From Pseudomonas sp. PDM05 (GTDB taxonomy: Bacteria > Pseudomonadota > Gammaproteobacteria > Pseudomonadales > Pseudomonadaceae), in assembly GCF_014851685.1 (NCBI RefSeq), contig NZ_JACVAC010000007.1:248001-312000 (forward strand): DNA of 64,000 bases. The letters run 5' to 3'. Of this stretch, positions 1 through 13,769 are shown one piece after another (within the stretch, counting starts at the first letter, position 1; each line of letters starts with the position of its first letter). Under the pieces are notes generated by a model. It was not told the origin of the DNA. It saw nothing but the letters and a program-made list of their open reading frames with translations, and ran no database searches. A program made the translations under genes and the position numbers.

Positions 1-1098
<1,098 letters not shown>

Positions 1099-1111
<13 letters not shown>

Positions 1112-2157
1112 GGGCTGTCCGTCTGCCCCACCGGCACCAGATCAACAAGCTCGCGCACCAAGACAGTGGCGAAGCATCCGGCCGGCAGGACGAATTCCAA
1201 TTGCAGAATGTCAGGACCGGGATAATGCCACGTCAACCCGCCAATGGGCAGTCGCAGAATGCGACGCTCCTGGCTCATGCCGGCATTCACCAGCCAATCG
1301 CGCAGGTCGGCTTCGCCGGCGGCAATGGCCTGTTCCAGCGCATGGGTTGCGCCTGAGGCGGGCGAGTCGCCCTCGCCCCACTGCGGCCCGGTGGGGTGCA
1401 GGTCCAGAATCGCCAGGCGCGGGTCGCTGCATTCAGCTTCGCCCGCCGGGAAAAAGCTGCGGCTGTCGGTAAACGCCAACAGGTCGCCGACTTGGGCGCG
1501 CTGCCAGGAGCCATCGGCAACACGCGCCGCCAGCACCTTGTTGAACAGGAAACTGCGGGCGGTGGACAACAGCCGCGAACGCACATTGCGCTGCTCCGGC
1601 AAGGCTTTGCGCGCAGCCCACTCGCGGGCGTCGACGACATTGCCGCCGTTGTGGCCAAAGCGCTGGGCGCCAAAATAATTGGGAATGCCGTGCTGGGCGA
1701 TCAATTGCAAGCGCGCATCGATGGCGGCGGTGTCGCCAGCCAACTGGGTCAGGCGCAAGGTGAAGCCATTGGCCGAATGCGCACCGCGCTGCAGTTTGCG
1801 CTTGTGCCGTGCAGTCTTGAGGATCTTGAGGGTGTCGTTTTCTGCGGCGCTCATGTCCGGGTCGGCCTTGCCTGGCAGCTGCACGCTGAACCATTGGCGG
1901 GTCAGTGCCTGGCGATCCTTGAGCCCGGCATAACTGACGGTGCGCAACGGCACACCGGCGGCCTTGGCGATACGTCGCGCCGCTTCCTCAGTGTTCAGGC
2001 CGCGCTTTTCCACCCACAACCACAGGTGCTCGCCCTCGCCGGTCAGCGGGATGTCGAGTACCTCATCGACTTGAAAATCTTCCGCCGTCGCCTTCAGCAC
2101 CGCGCTGCCCAAGGCCTCGCCATAGGCCCGCGGGCCCAACAGTTGCAGGTCGTTCAT
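1099..2157 (-). CDS. truD: tRNA pseudouridine(13) synthase TruD
   Basis: Converts U13 of tRNA(Glu) to pseudouridine. The 352-residue protein carries the TruD signature [18 protein letters not shown], with Asp81 as catalytic nucleophile (E. coli Asp80). [14 protein letters not shown] lies in the central insertion-domain boundary. The start overlaps the ispF stop by four bases (ATGA), and the end overlaps surE. It sits in the conserved ispF-truD-surE-pcm operon. The C-terminus, ending [11 protein letters not shown], is complete. Confidence 0.96.
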
Positions 2158-2627
2158 GCGCGCAGCAACAAGGCGACGGAGTGCACGGCGATGCCCTCTT
2201 CACGACCGGTAAACCCGAGCTTTTCGGTGGTGGTGGCTTTCACGTTCACTTGATCCAATTCTATTTGCAGATCCGCGGCGATCAGCGCGCGCATCGATTC
2301 GATATGGGGGGCCATTTTCGGCGCCTGGGCCACGATCGTGTTGTCGACGTTGGCGACCTTCCAGCCCTTGGCGTGGATCAGGCCGACCACATGCCGCAGC
2401 AGCACGCGACTGTCCGCCCCCTTGAAGGTCGGGTCGGTGTCTGGAAAGTGTTTGCCGATGTCACCCAATGCCGCCGCGCCGAGCAAGGCATCGCTCAAGG
2501 CATGCAGCACGACATCGCCGTCGGAATGAGCCAGCAACCCGTGGTGATGCGCAATGCGCACGCCGCCCAGGGTGATGAAATCGCCTTCAGCGAAACGGTG
2601 CACATCGTAGCCGTGGCCAATACGCAT
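2154..2627 (-). CDS. ispF: 2-C-methyl-D-erythritol 2,4-cyclodiphosphate synthase
   Basis: Fifth step of the methylerythritol-phosphate isoprenoid pathway, cyclising CDP-ME-2-phosphate with release of CMP. The 157 residues match the family. [12 protein letters not shown] gives metal ligands Asp8 and His10, and [19 protein letters not shown] gives His42 and the substrate loop. The C-terminal [15 protein letters not shown] is typical. The ATG lies directly after a T-run that ends the fghA terminator, leaving a very short spacer and only the hairpin's 3' arm (GGGGCG) as possible ribosome binding site. ispD is about 3.2 kb upstream rather than adjacent because adhC-fghA-gfnR lie between. Confidence 0.96.
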   Translation of the reverse strand: MRIGHGYDVHRFAEGDFITLGGVRIAHHHGLLAHSDGDVVLHALSDALLGAAALGDIGKHFPDTDPTFKGADSRVLLRHVVGLIHAKGWKVANVDNTIVAQAPKMAPHIESMRALIAADLQIELDQVNVKATTTEKLGFTGREEGIAVHSVALLLRA

Positions 2628-2657
2628 AAAAAAACGCCCCGATTTAATTCAGGGCGT
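2628..2657 (-). terminator. Rho-independent terminator after fghA, abutting ispF start
   Basis: Read on the minus strand, ACGCCC, an 11-base loop region, GGGCGT and then a run of seven T form a classic intrinsic terminator 24 bases after the fghA stop codon. The T-run touches the ispF ATG at 2627. Confidence 0.8.
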
Positions 2658-2681
2658 GATTCTACCTACTTTTGCCTCACA

Positions 2682-3527
2682 TTAACCGAGCAAAGCACGG
2701 CCATGATGTCGCAAATGCTCTTCGATGAAGCTGGCGATAAAGAAGTAGCTGTGATCGTAGCCAGGCTGCAGGCGCAGTTCGAGCGGATGGTTGGCCGCTT
2801 TCGCGGCTTGCTGCAAGGCTTCGGGCTTGAGCTGCACCGCGAGGAAGTCGTCGCGGTCCCCCTGATCCACCAGCAACGGCAGCTTTTCCGAGGCTTCGCC
2901 GAGCAACACGCAGGCATCCCATTCGCGCCATTTGGAACGTTCTTCGCCGAGGTAGCGGGAGAAGGCTTTCTGGCCCCACGGGCAATCCATCGGGTTGTTG
3001 ATCGGCGAAAACGCCGACACCGACAGGTAACGCCCAGGGTTGCGCAAAGCACACACCAGCGCACCGTGGCCGCCCATGGAGTGGCCGCTGATACCGCGTT
3101 TATCCGAAGCCGGGAAATGCGCTTCGACCAAAGCCGGCAACTCCTGCACCACGTAGTCATGCATCCGATAGTGCTTGGCCCAGGGTTCCTGGGTAGCGTT
3201 CAGGTAAAAGCCCGCACCAAGGCCGAAATCCCACGCGTTGTCCGGATCACCCGGCACACCAGGGCCGCGCGGACTGGTGTCCGGCGCGACGATGATCAGC
3301 CCCAGCTCGGCGGCCATGCGCTGGGCACCGGCCTTCTGCATGAAATTCTCATCGGTGCAGGTCAAGCCGGACAGCCAGTACAGCACCGGCAACTTGCCGC
3401 CCTGCTCCGCTTGCGGCGGCAGGTAGACGGCGAAGGTCATGTCGCAACCGAGTACGTGGGAGCTGTGTTTGTAACGTTTGTGCCAACCGCCAAAACTTTT
3501 CTGGCAGGAGATATTTTCCAAGGTCAT
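2682..3527 (-). CDS. fghA: S-formylglutathione hydrolase
   Basis: Hydrolyses S-formylglutathione to formate and glutathione, the second step of glutathione-dependent formaldehyde detoxification. The 281-residue alpha/beta hydrolase has the nucleophile elbow [11 protein letters not shown] (Ser150), an acid in QGDRDDFL and the catalytic His in GYDHSYFF. The [14 protein letters not shown] segment is diagnostic of esterase D family enzymes. The start chosen, ATG at 3527 preceded by GGGAGCCTCCC, gives [10 protein letters not shown]; a longer frame upstream would run through an intergenic repeat. adhC lies immediately upstream, separated by a heptad-repeat element at 3540-3614. Confidence 0.95.
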   Translation of the reverse strand: MTLENISCQKSFGGWHKRYKHSSHVLGCDMTFAVYLPPQAEQGGKLPVLYWLSGLTCTDENFMQKAGAQRMAAELGLIIVAPDTSPRGPGVPGDPDNAWDFGLGAGFYLNATQEPWAKHYRMHDYVVQELPALVEAHFPASDKRGISGHSMGGHGALVCALRNPGRYLSVSAFSPINNPMDCPWGQKAFSRYLGEERSKWREWDACVLLGEASEKLPLLVDQGDRDDFLAVQLKPEALQQAAKAANHPLELRLQPGYDHSYFFIASFIEEHLRHHGRALLG

Positions 3528-3539
3528 GGGAGGCTCCCA

Positions 3540-3614
3540 GCTGCAAGGTGCAAGCTTCAAGCGACAAGTAAGGCGTACACCCACTTGCCGCTTGCCGCTT
3601 ATAGCTTGCCGCTG
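3540..3614. repeat. Heptad CAAG repeat element between adhC and fghA
   Basis: On the plus strand four near-direct units ending in CAAG (CTGCAAG, GTGCAAG, CTTCAAG, CGACAAG) are followed about 20 bases later by units in the opposite sense (CTTGCCG, CTTGCCG, CTTGCCG). The transcript could fold into a long imperfect hairpin. A related element lies at 43391-43425. Confidence 0.7.
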
Positions 3615-3616
3615 CT

Positions 3617-4747
<1,131 letters not shown>

Positions 4748-4804
4748 TTAAAAACTAAGGCACAGAGTGTAAAACATGGCTGACTGATGAATAATCCAGC
4801 CAAA

Positions 4805-4821
4805 AGCAAAACTTTATTGCT
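4805..4821. promoter_or_regulatory. Inverted repeat in the adhC-gfnR divergent gap, possible regulator site
   Basis: AGCAA, seven bases, TTGCT forms a perfect 5-bp-arm inverted repeat 18 bases before the gfnR ATG. Its size suits a LysR-type operator, but the assignment is inference. A GTACAGGGA segment just downstream supplies the gfnR ribosome binding site. Confidence 0.4.
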
Positions 4822-4838
4822 GTACAGGGATAATCATC

Positions 4839-5735
4839 ATGTTGGAAAACCGCTGGGAAGGCATCGATGAATTCGTCGCGGTGGCCGAATGCAGCCAATT
4901 CACCGCGGCAGCCGAACGCCTGGGCGTGTCCTCATCCCACATCAGCCGGCAGGTGGCACGCCTGGAAGAACGCTTGCAGACGCGCTTGCTCTATCGCAGT
5001 ACGCGCAAGGTCACGCTGACCGAGGCCGGCCAGACCTTTCTGCAACATTGCCAACGTTTGCAGGACGGGCGCGAAGAGGCCCTGCGCGCGGTCGGCGACC
5101 TCACCAGCGAACCCAAGGGTATGTTGCGCATGACCTGCGCCGTGGCGTACGGCGAGCGATTCATCGTGCCGCTGGTGACGCGGTTCATGGCGTTGTACCC
5201 GCAGTTGCGCGTGGATATTGAGCTGAGCAACCGTCAACTGGACTTGGTGCACGAAGGCCTCGACCTCGCGATTCGCCTCGGGCGCCTGCAGGATTCGCGC
5301 ATGGTTGCCAGCCGCCTGGCACCGCGACGCATGTACCTGTGCGCATCACCGTCCTACCTGGCGCGGTATGGTCGGCCACATAGTTTGTCGGAATTGACTC
5401 GGCACAACTGCCTGATCGGTAGCTCGGACATTTGGCAACTGGCCCAGGACGGGCGGGAATTTTCCCAACGTGTGCAGGGAAACTGGCGCTGTAACAGCGG
5501 GCAGGCAGTGCTGGATGCGGCGCTGCAAGGCGTCGGGTTGTGCCAGTTGCCGGATTATTACGTGCTGGAGCATCTGCACAGTGGTGCGCTGGTGTCGTTG
5601 CTGGAGGCACACCAACCACCGAATACGGCGGTGTGGGCGCTGTATCCACAGCAGCGGCATTTGTCGCCGAAGGTGCGCAAGTTGGTGGATTTCTTGAAGG
5701 AGGGGTTGGCTGAAAGGCCGGAGTACAGCCGGTGA
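4839..5735 (+). CDS. gfnR: LysR-family regulator of the formaldehyde genes
   Basis: A 298-residue LysR-type regulator. The N-terminal winged helix-turn-helix includes FTAAAERLGVSSSHISRQVARLEERL (residues about 19-45) and the following TRLLYRSTRKVTLTEAG. An effector-binding domain of the PBP2 type follows, including LDLAIRLGRL. It is divergent from adhC-fghA. In P. aeruginosa the syntenic LysR gene PA3630 is, to my memory, gfnR, the activator of adhC-fghA in response to formaldehyde. The symbol rests on that synteny plus family membership. A ribosome binding site AGGGA lies about 9 bases before the ATG. Confidence 0.8.
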   Translation: MLENRWEGIDEFVAVAECSQFTAAAERLGVSSSHISRQVARLEERLQTRLLYRSTRKVTLTEAGQTFLQHCQRLQDGREEALRAVGDLTSEPKGMLRMTCAVAYGERFIVPLVTRFMALYPQLRVDIELSNRQLDLVHEGLDLAIRLGRLQDSRMVASRLAPRRMYLCASPSYLARYGRPHSLSELTRHNCLIGSSDIWQLAQDGREFSQRVQGNWRCNSGQAVLDAALQGVGLCQLPDYYVLEHLHSGALVSLLEAHQPPNTAVWALYPQQRHLSPKVRKLVDFLKEGLAERPEYSR

Positions 5736-5757
5736 ATATTGGCTGTTTGTGCCGGCC

Positions 5758-5845
5758 TCTTCGCAGGCAAGCCAGCTCCCACATTGGACCGCGTTTAACG
5801 TGTAGGAACACGGTCAAATGTGGGAGCTGGCTTGCCTGCGATGAA
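5758..5845. repeat. Paired inverted REP element (CTGGCTTGCCTGCGATG class)
   Basis: The arm CTTCGCAGGCAAGCCAGCTCCCACATT (5758-5785) is followed, after about 31 bases, by its inverted copy AATGTGGGAGCTGGCTTGCCTGCGATGAAG (5817-5845). It lies between the convergent gfnR and ispD genes, where it may also act in transcription termination. Confidence 0.85.
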
Positions 5846-5864
5846 GTCGACTCGGTGCAGCTGA

Positions 5865-6572
5865 CTACCCGCGGTTAGCCCACCGCAACCGCAACCACTC
5901 CAAATCCTCCGGCCGGGTCACCTTGATGTTGTCCGAACGCCCCTCGATCAAGCGCGGCGCCTGGCCGGCCCATTCCATGGCCGAGGCCTCATCAGTGATC
6001 ACCGCATCCGCCACCAAGCTATCGGCCAACGCACGGTGCAAGGCGCCCAGGCGAAACATCTGTGGCGTGTAGGCTTGCCAGATCAGACTGCGGTCGACGG
6101 TTTCCACCACCCGCCCATGCTTGTCCACGCGCTTGAGGGTGTCGCGGGCCGGCACGGCCAGCAGGCCGCCGACCGGGTCATCCGCCAGTTCGCTCAGTAG
6201 CTTGTCGAGATCATCGCGGCTCAGATTCGGCCGCGCAGCATCGTGCACCAACACCCAATCTTCATCGCTGGCGCCAAGGGCATGCAAATGCAGCAGCGCA
6301 TTGAGCACCGAGCCCGAACGCTCCGTGCCACCGTCCGCACGCTCGATGCGCGGGTCGGCTGCACAGGCCAGGCCAGGCCAGTAAGGATCATCGCCAGCAA
6401 GGCTGACCACCAGGCCCTTGAGCGAGGGGTGGTCGAGAAAACAGCCGAGGCTGTGTTCGAGAATTGTGCGCCCGCCCAGCTGCAAATATTGCTTGGGACG
6501 GTCCGCAGCCATACGAGCACCAACGCCCGCGGCAGGAATCACGGCCCAGAAGGCCGGCAAACCATTACTCAT
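5865..6572 (-). CDS. ispD: 2-C-methyl-D-erythritol 4-phosphate cytidylyltransferase
   Basis: Third step of the methylerythritol-phosphate pathway: transfers CMP from CTP to MEP. The 235 residues match the family. The N-terminal nucleotide loop is VIPAAGVGARMAADRPKQYL. WVLVHDAARPNLS near residue 110 and the late VTRPEDLEWLRL segment are also characteristic. The start overlaps the ftsB stop by four bases, reproducing the conserved ftsB-ispD arrangement. The downstream partner ispF is displaced by the formaldehyde genes. Confidence 0.96.
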   Translation of the reverse strand: MSNGLPAFWAVIPAAGVGARMAADRPKQYLQLGGRTILEHSLGCFLDHPSLKGLVVSLAGDDPYWPGLACAADPRIERADGGTERSGSVLNALLHLHALGASDEDWVLVHDAARPNLSRDDLDKLLSELADDPVGGLLAVPARDTLKRVDKHGRVVETVDRSLIWQAYTPQMFRLGALHRALADSLVADAVITDEASAMEWAGQAPRLIEGRSDNIKVTRPEDLEWLRLRWANRG

Positions 6573-6847
6573 TGGGCCAACTGGTAGAGGGTTTCGCCCT
6601 CCTTGACCATACCCAACTCATGGCGAGCCCGTTCTTCAACGGTCTCCGTGCCTTTTTTCAGCTCAAGCACTTCGGCGTCGAGGACGCGGTTTCGCTCCAG
6701 CAGGCGTTCGTTTTCGGCGTGCTGGTCGGCAATTTGCTGGGTCAGATCCTTTACCTGCGCAAAGCTGCCATTACCCACCCATAGGCGGTACTGCAGGCCA
6801 GCCAGCAACAGGAGCAAGATGAGGAACAACCAATTGGGACTGCGCAT
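6569..6847 (-). CDS. ftsB: Cell division protein FtsB
   Basis: Small bitopic divisome protein that bridges FtsQ and FtsL at the septum. The 92 residues comprise a short cytoplasmic tail, one membrane helix (SPNWLFLILLLLLAGLQYRL, residues 3-22) and a periplasmic coiled coil (about 30-72) rich in heptad Leu/Val and Glu/Arg. ATG at 6847 (MRSPNW) gives the family length; a longer frame upstream adds 21 unrelated residues. It overlaps ispD by four bases and lies 170 bases after eno. Confidence 0.94.
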   Translation of the reverse strand: MRSPNWLFLILLLLLAGLQYRLWVGNGSFAQVKDLTQQIADQHAENERLLERNRVLDAEVLELKKGTETVEERARHELGMVKEGETLYQLAQ

Positions 6848-6905
6848 CGAAATCCGGGTATCCAGTGAAAAAAGACAGCCATGTAAAACTTTTGCAGCAA
6901 CTGAT

Positions 6906-6937
6906 AGCACGAAGCCTGGAAGAACCAGGCTTGTGCT
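6906..6937 (-). terminator. Hairpin downstream of eno
   Basis: AGCAC, one bulged base, AAGCCTGG, five-base loop, CCAGGCTT, GTGCT makes a 13-bp stem in the eno-ftsB gap. The U-tract on the minus strand is poor, so it may be a partial terminator or an RNA-processing structure. Confidence 0.5.
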
Positions 6938-7017
6938 CGGTAGCCATGAGATTAGCGTCGAAATTCACTTCATCGTGAAATTTGCGACGCTATCAGACGA
7001 CTTTTACCATTTAACCA

Positions 7018-8433
<1,416 letters not shown>

Positions 8434-8464
8434 AGCGTGGGATACTTTACCGGAGAAACGCGGC

Positions 8465-10968
<2,504 letters not shown>

Positions 10969-11200
10969 TTAAAGCGGTCCGAGCCGCCGGGGAAAGCGAA
11001 GAGAGGCCGAAGCCCCCGATCACCTGCATTAATCACAGTGCACCTTTCAAAAAAACCGCCGCGTTGTGACAGACCAGCAATGAAACACCGGTACGTTGAT
11101 CGCTACACATTTTTTGGAATCGCCCAGCAAAGACTGCTTGGTAATCGGCAACTGCTGCGATTCAGGCGAATCCACAGAAGTTGTATCAAGAAGGGAGCGT

Positions 11201-11229
11201 AGTCTACCGGAAAGGCGCTATCAGCTCAA
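11201..11229 (-). promoter_or_regulatory. Probable sigma-70 promoter of pyrG
   Basis: Minus-strand -35 TTGAGC (11224-11229), 17-base spacer, -10 TAGACT (11201-11206). The -35 overlaps the tilS stop codon. The predicted start near 11194 leaves a leader of about 247 nt before the pyrG ATG, which includes a GGC-UUCG-GCC mini-hairpin. Confidence 0.6.
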
Positions 11230-12531
11230 ACCTTGATCGCAGTTCTGTGGCATCCAATGTAATTGCCAGTCGCTGGCCGAGTTGGGCCATAGCCCGGCGA
11301 GGGTTGGGATACCCAGCAATTGCTCACCCCGATACAGCAGCGGCAATCTGCCACGGACAAAGCCCGGCAAGCCGCATTCATTCAGCAGGCGCTTCACGTC
11401 ACGCCGGCCACGGCCCGGCACTTCGATGACTTCGCCGCCCTGGCGATAGCGGATCACCAGTGGGCCGTCAGGGGCCGTGCCGATCAGTCTCAGGTGACCA
11501 TTGCCGGGTAACTCTAGTGGGGTTTGCGGATCGGGCCAGCTCACCGTTGCGTCGGAAAATTCCGACCAAGCGGCAGGCAGCCACCAGATGCTCTCGCCAC
11601 AACGGTGCAACTCGCCATCGGCAAGGTGCCACAGGGGCTGCGCGTCGCCCTTGGCGTCCCGCAGGGAATGCCAGCTGGCCCAGTGGTCACTGTCGGGTAA
11701 CCGAGTCAGCGGCGTCAGCCAATGACGCAGGGTGTTGCGTTGGCGGGCATCGGAAAGTTCGCGCAACGGCGCAAGGGCCAATGACGGCAATGGCAACCAG
11801 GGAAAGGCTGAGGGCTGGTCAGCGGCACGCAGGTCCAGTTGCGCCAACTCGTCGAGCAACCCTTGCGCCTCCCCCAGGTGCTCGGCGGCGCGCGCCAGGC
11901 TGGAGACCGCTTGCGGCCAACGCTCCGTGAGTACCGGGAACACTCGGTGGCGCAGGTAGTTGCGCGAGAACCGTGGGTCGGTGTTGGACGGATCTTCAAT
12001 CCACGTGAGTTGATGCTCGCTGGCATAGGCTTGCAACTCAGCCCGCGATACCTCCAGCAACGGTCGCACCAGATGACCGCCCGCCAAGGGGCGATGCGCA
12101 GGCATTGCCGACAACCCCCGCACGCCTGCCCCGCGCAACAGGCGAAACAGCAGGGTTTCGGCCTGATCATCACGATGCTGGCCAGTGAGCAACACCTCCC
12201 CTGCCCCGGTCACCTCGGCAAACACCTGGTAGCGCGCATCACGGGCGGCACGCTCAAGGCTGGCGCCGGGCCGGACTTGCACGCGCATGACGCGCAGGGG
12301 CACGCCCAGAGCGTCACACATCGACTGACAATGAGCTGGCCAGGCGTCGGCGACAGCTTGCAGGCCGTGGTGGACATGGATGGCGCTGAGGGGAGGAAGA
12401 TGCTCAGTGTTAGCGAGCAGGTGCAGCAGGACAGTGGAGTCGAGCCCGCCGGAGAAAGCGATATGCCAGGCCGGGGCGTTGCGCCAGGCAGAGAGGGCGT
12501 GAAGGAGCTTGGCGGACAAGGAGGATTTCAT
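11221..12531 (-). CDS. tilS: tRNA(Ile)-lysidine synthase
   Basis: Converts C34 of tRNA(Ile2) to lysidine so that it reads AUA. The 436 residues match the family. The N-terminal PP-loop ATP-pyrophosphatase motif is IAFSGGLDSTV (residues about 25-35), followed by HVHHGLQ and LTGQHRDDQAETLLFRLLRG. DPSNTDPRFSRNYLRH is the TilS-specific segment. The C-terminal domain includes GRGRRDVKRLLNE. ATG at 12531 (MKSSLSAKLL) was preferred, with AAGGAGGA-like purines on the opposite side of no use and no homology upstream. Confidence 0.95.
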   Translation of the reverse strand: MKSSLSAKLLHALSAWRNAPAWHIAFSGGLDSTVLLHLLANTEHLPPLSAIHVHHGLQAVADAWPAHCQSMCDALGVPLRVMRVQVRPGASLERAARDARYQVFAEVTGAGEVLLTGQHRDDQAETLLFRLLRGAGVRGLSAMPAHRPLAGGHLVRPLLEVSRAELQAYASEHQLTWIEDPSNTDPRFSRNYLRHRVFPVLTERWPQAVSSLARAAEHLGEAQGLLDELAQLDLRAADQPSAFPWLPLPSLALAPLRELSDARQRNTLRHWLTPLTRLPDSDHWASWHSLRDAKGDAQPLWHLADGELHRCGESIWWLPAAWSEFSDATVSWPDPQTPLELPGNGHLRLIGTAPDGPLVIRYRQGGEVIEVPGRGRRDVKRLLNECGLPGFVRGRLPLLYRGEQLLGIPTLAGLWPNSASDWQLHWMPQNCDQGLS

Positions 12532-12581
12532 GAAAAACACCGCCACTGATCTGGCATACGATAACCCAGCATACACAAAGC

Positions 12582-12677
12582 AAATGTGGGAGCGGGCTTG
12601 CTCACGAATGCAGAGTGTCAGTCACTGAAAAGGTTGACTGATCCACCGCTTTCGCGAGCAAGCCCGCTCCCACATTT
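12582..12677. repeat. Paired inverted REP element (GCGGGCTTGCTCGCGAA class)
   Basis: AAATGTGGGAGCGGGCTTGCTCACGAA and, about 40 bases on, the inverted CTTTCGCGAGCAAGCCCGCTCCCACATTT. It occupies the tilS-accA gap. Confidence 0.85.
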
Positions 12678-12692
12678 TAGGGCTATGTCGAA

Positions 12693-13640
12693 TTACAGAC
12701 CGTAGCTCATCAAACGCTCGTAACGACGGGCCAGCAGCGCTTCGTTATCCAGCTTCTTGAGCATCGCCAGTTGCGAGCCCAATTCTGCGCGGATGGTCGC
12801 AGCGGCGGCAGCCGGGTCACGGTGGGCGCCGCCCAGTGGCTCGGCGATCACTTTGTCCACGATCCCCAGGCCCTTGAGACGATCGGCAGTGATGCCCATG
12901 GCTTCGGCAGCGTCCGGCGCCTTTTCTGCGGTTTTCCACAGGATCGACGCGCAACCTTCCGGCGAGATCACCGCGTAGGTCGAATATTGCAGCATGTTCA
13001 GCTGATCGCAGACACCGATGGCCAGTGCACCGCCGGAACCACCTTCACCAATCACGGTGGCGATGATCGGGGTCTTCAGGCGGGACATGACGCGCAGGTT
13101 CCAGGCAATCGCTTCGCTCTGGTTGCGTTCTTCAGCGTCGATACCCGGGTACGCACCCGGGGTGTCGATGAAGGTCAGGATCGGCATCTTGAAGCGTTCA
13201 GCCATCTCCATCAGGCGGCACGCCTTGCGGTAGCCTTCCGGGCGCGGCATGCCGAAGTTGCGACGTACTTTCTCGCGCACTTCACGGCCTTTCTGGTGAC
13301 CGATCACCATCACTGGCTGGTCGTCCAGGCGAGCGATACCGCCCACGATGGCCGCGTCGTCGGAGAAGTGGCGGTCGCCATGCAGCTCGTCGAACTCGGT
13401 GAAGATGTGGTCAATGTAGTCCAGGGTGTATGGACGGCGCGGGTGGCGGGCCAGGCGCGCGATCTGCCAGCTGGTCAGCTTGCCGAAGATGTCTTCGGTC
13501 AGCGTCTTGCTCTTGTCTTGCAGGCGCGAGATTTCATCGCCGATATTCAGCGAATTGTCATTGCCGACCAGGCGCAGCTCTTCGATCTTGGCTTGCAGGT
13601 CAGCGATCGGCTGTTCGAAATCAAGAAAATTCGGGTTCAT
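12693..13640 (-). CDS. accA: Acetyl-CoA carboxylase carboxyltransferase subunit alpha
   Basis: Alpha half of the carboxyltransferase of acetyl-CoA carboxylase, which makes malonyl-CoA for fatty acid synthesis; partner AccD is encoded elsewhere. The 315 residues start [20 protein letters not shown]. The oxyanion and CoA-binding regions [24 protein letters not shown] and [16 protein letters not shown] are intact. The upstream gap to dnaE holds several hairpins and may contain its promoter; in many gammaproteobacteria dnaE-accA are co-transcribed. Confidence 0.97.
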   Translation of the reverse strand: MNPNFLDFEQPIADLQAKIEELRLVGNDNSLNIGDEISRLQDKSKTLTEDIFGKLTSWQIARLARHPRRPYTLDYIDHIFTEFDELHGDRHFSDDAAIVGGIARLDDQPVMVIGHQKGREVREKVRRNFGMPRPEGYRKACRLMEMAERFKMPILTFIDTPGAYPGIDAEERNQSEAIAWNLRVMSRLKTPIIATVIGEGGSGGALAIGVCDQLNMLQYSTYAVISPEGCASILWKTAEKAPDAAEAMGITADRLKGLGIVDKVIAEPLGGAHRDPAAAAATIRAELGSQLAMLKKLDNEALLARRYERLMSYGL

Positions 13641-13661
13641 AAGCGTCCGTCTTGGGTCGAC

Positions 13662-13766
13662 GGCCAGGGAGTGCCTGGCCAGCCGGTTGTCTATTCGCGC
13701 CCTACCTTAAGGGAGAGGCGCGTTTAGGTCGAGATTAAATATTTAGTCGAGATCAGACATATCTGA
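13662..13766. promoter_or_regulatory. Cluster of hairpins in the dnaE-accA gap
   Basis: Three inverted repeats in 105 bases: GGCCAGG-gagtg-CCTGGCC (13662-13680), CGCGCCCT-acctta-AGGG-aga-GGCGCG (13696-13722) and TCAGA-cata-TCTGA (13753-13766). An AT-rich near-palindrome centred on AAATATTT lies between the last two. They may combine dnaE termination with accA leader structure. Confidence 0.45.
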
Positions 13767-13769
13767 CCG

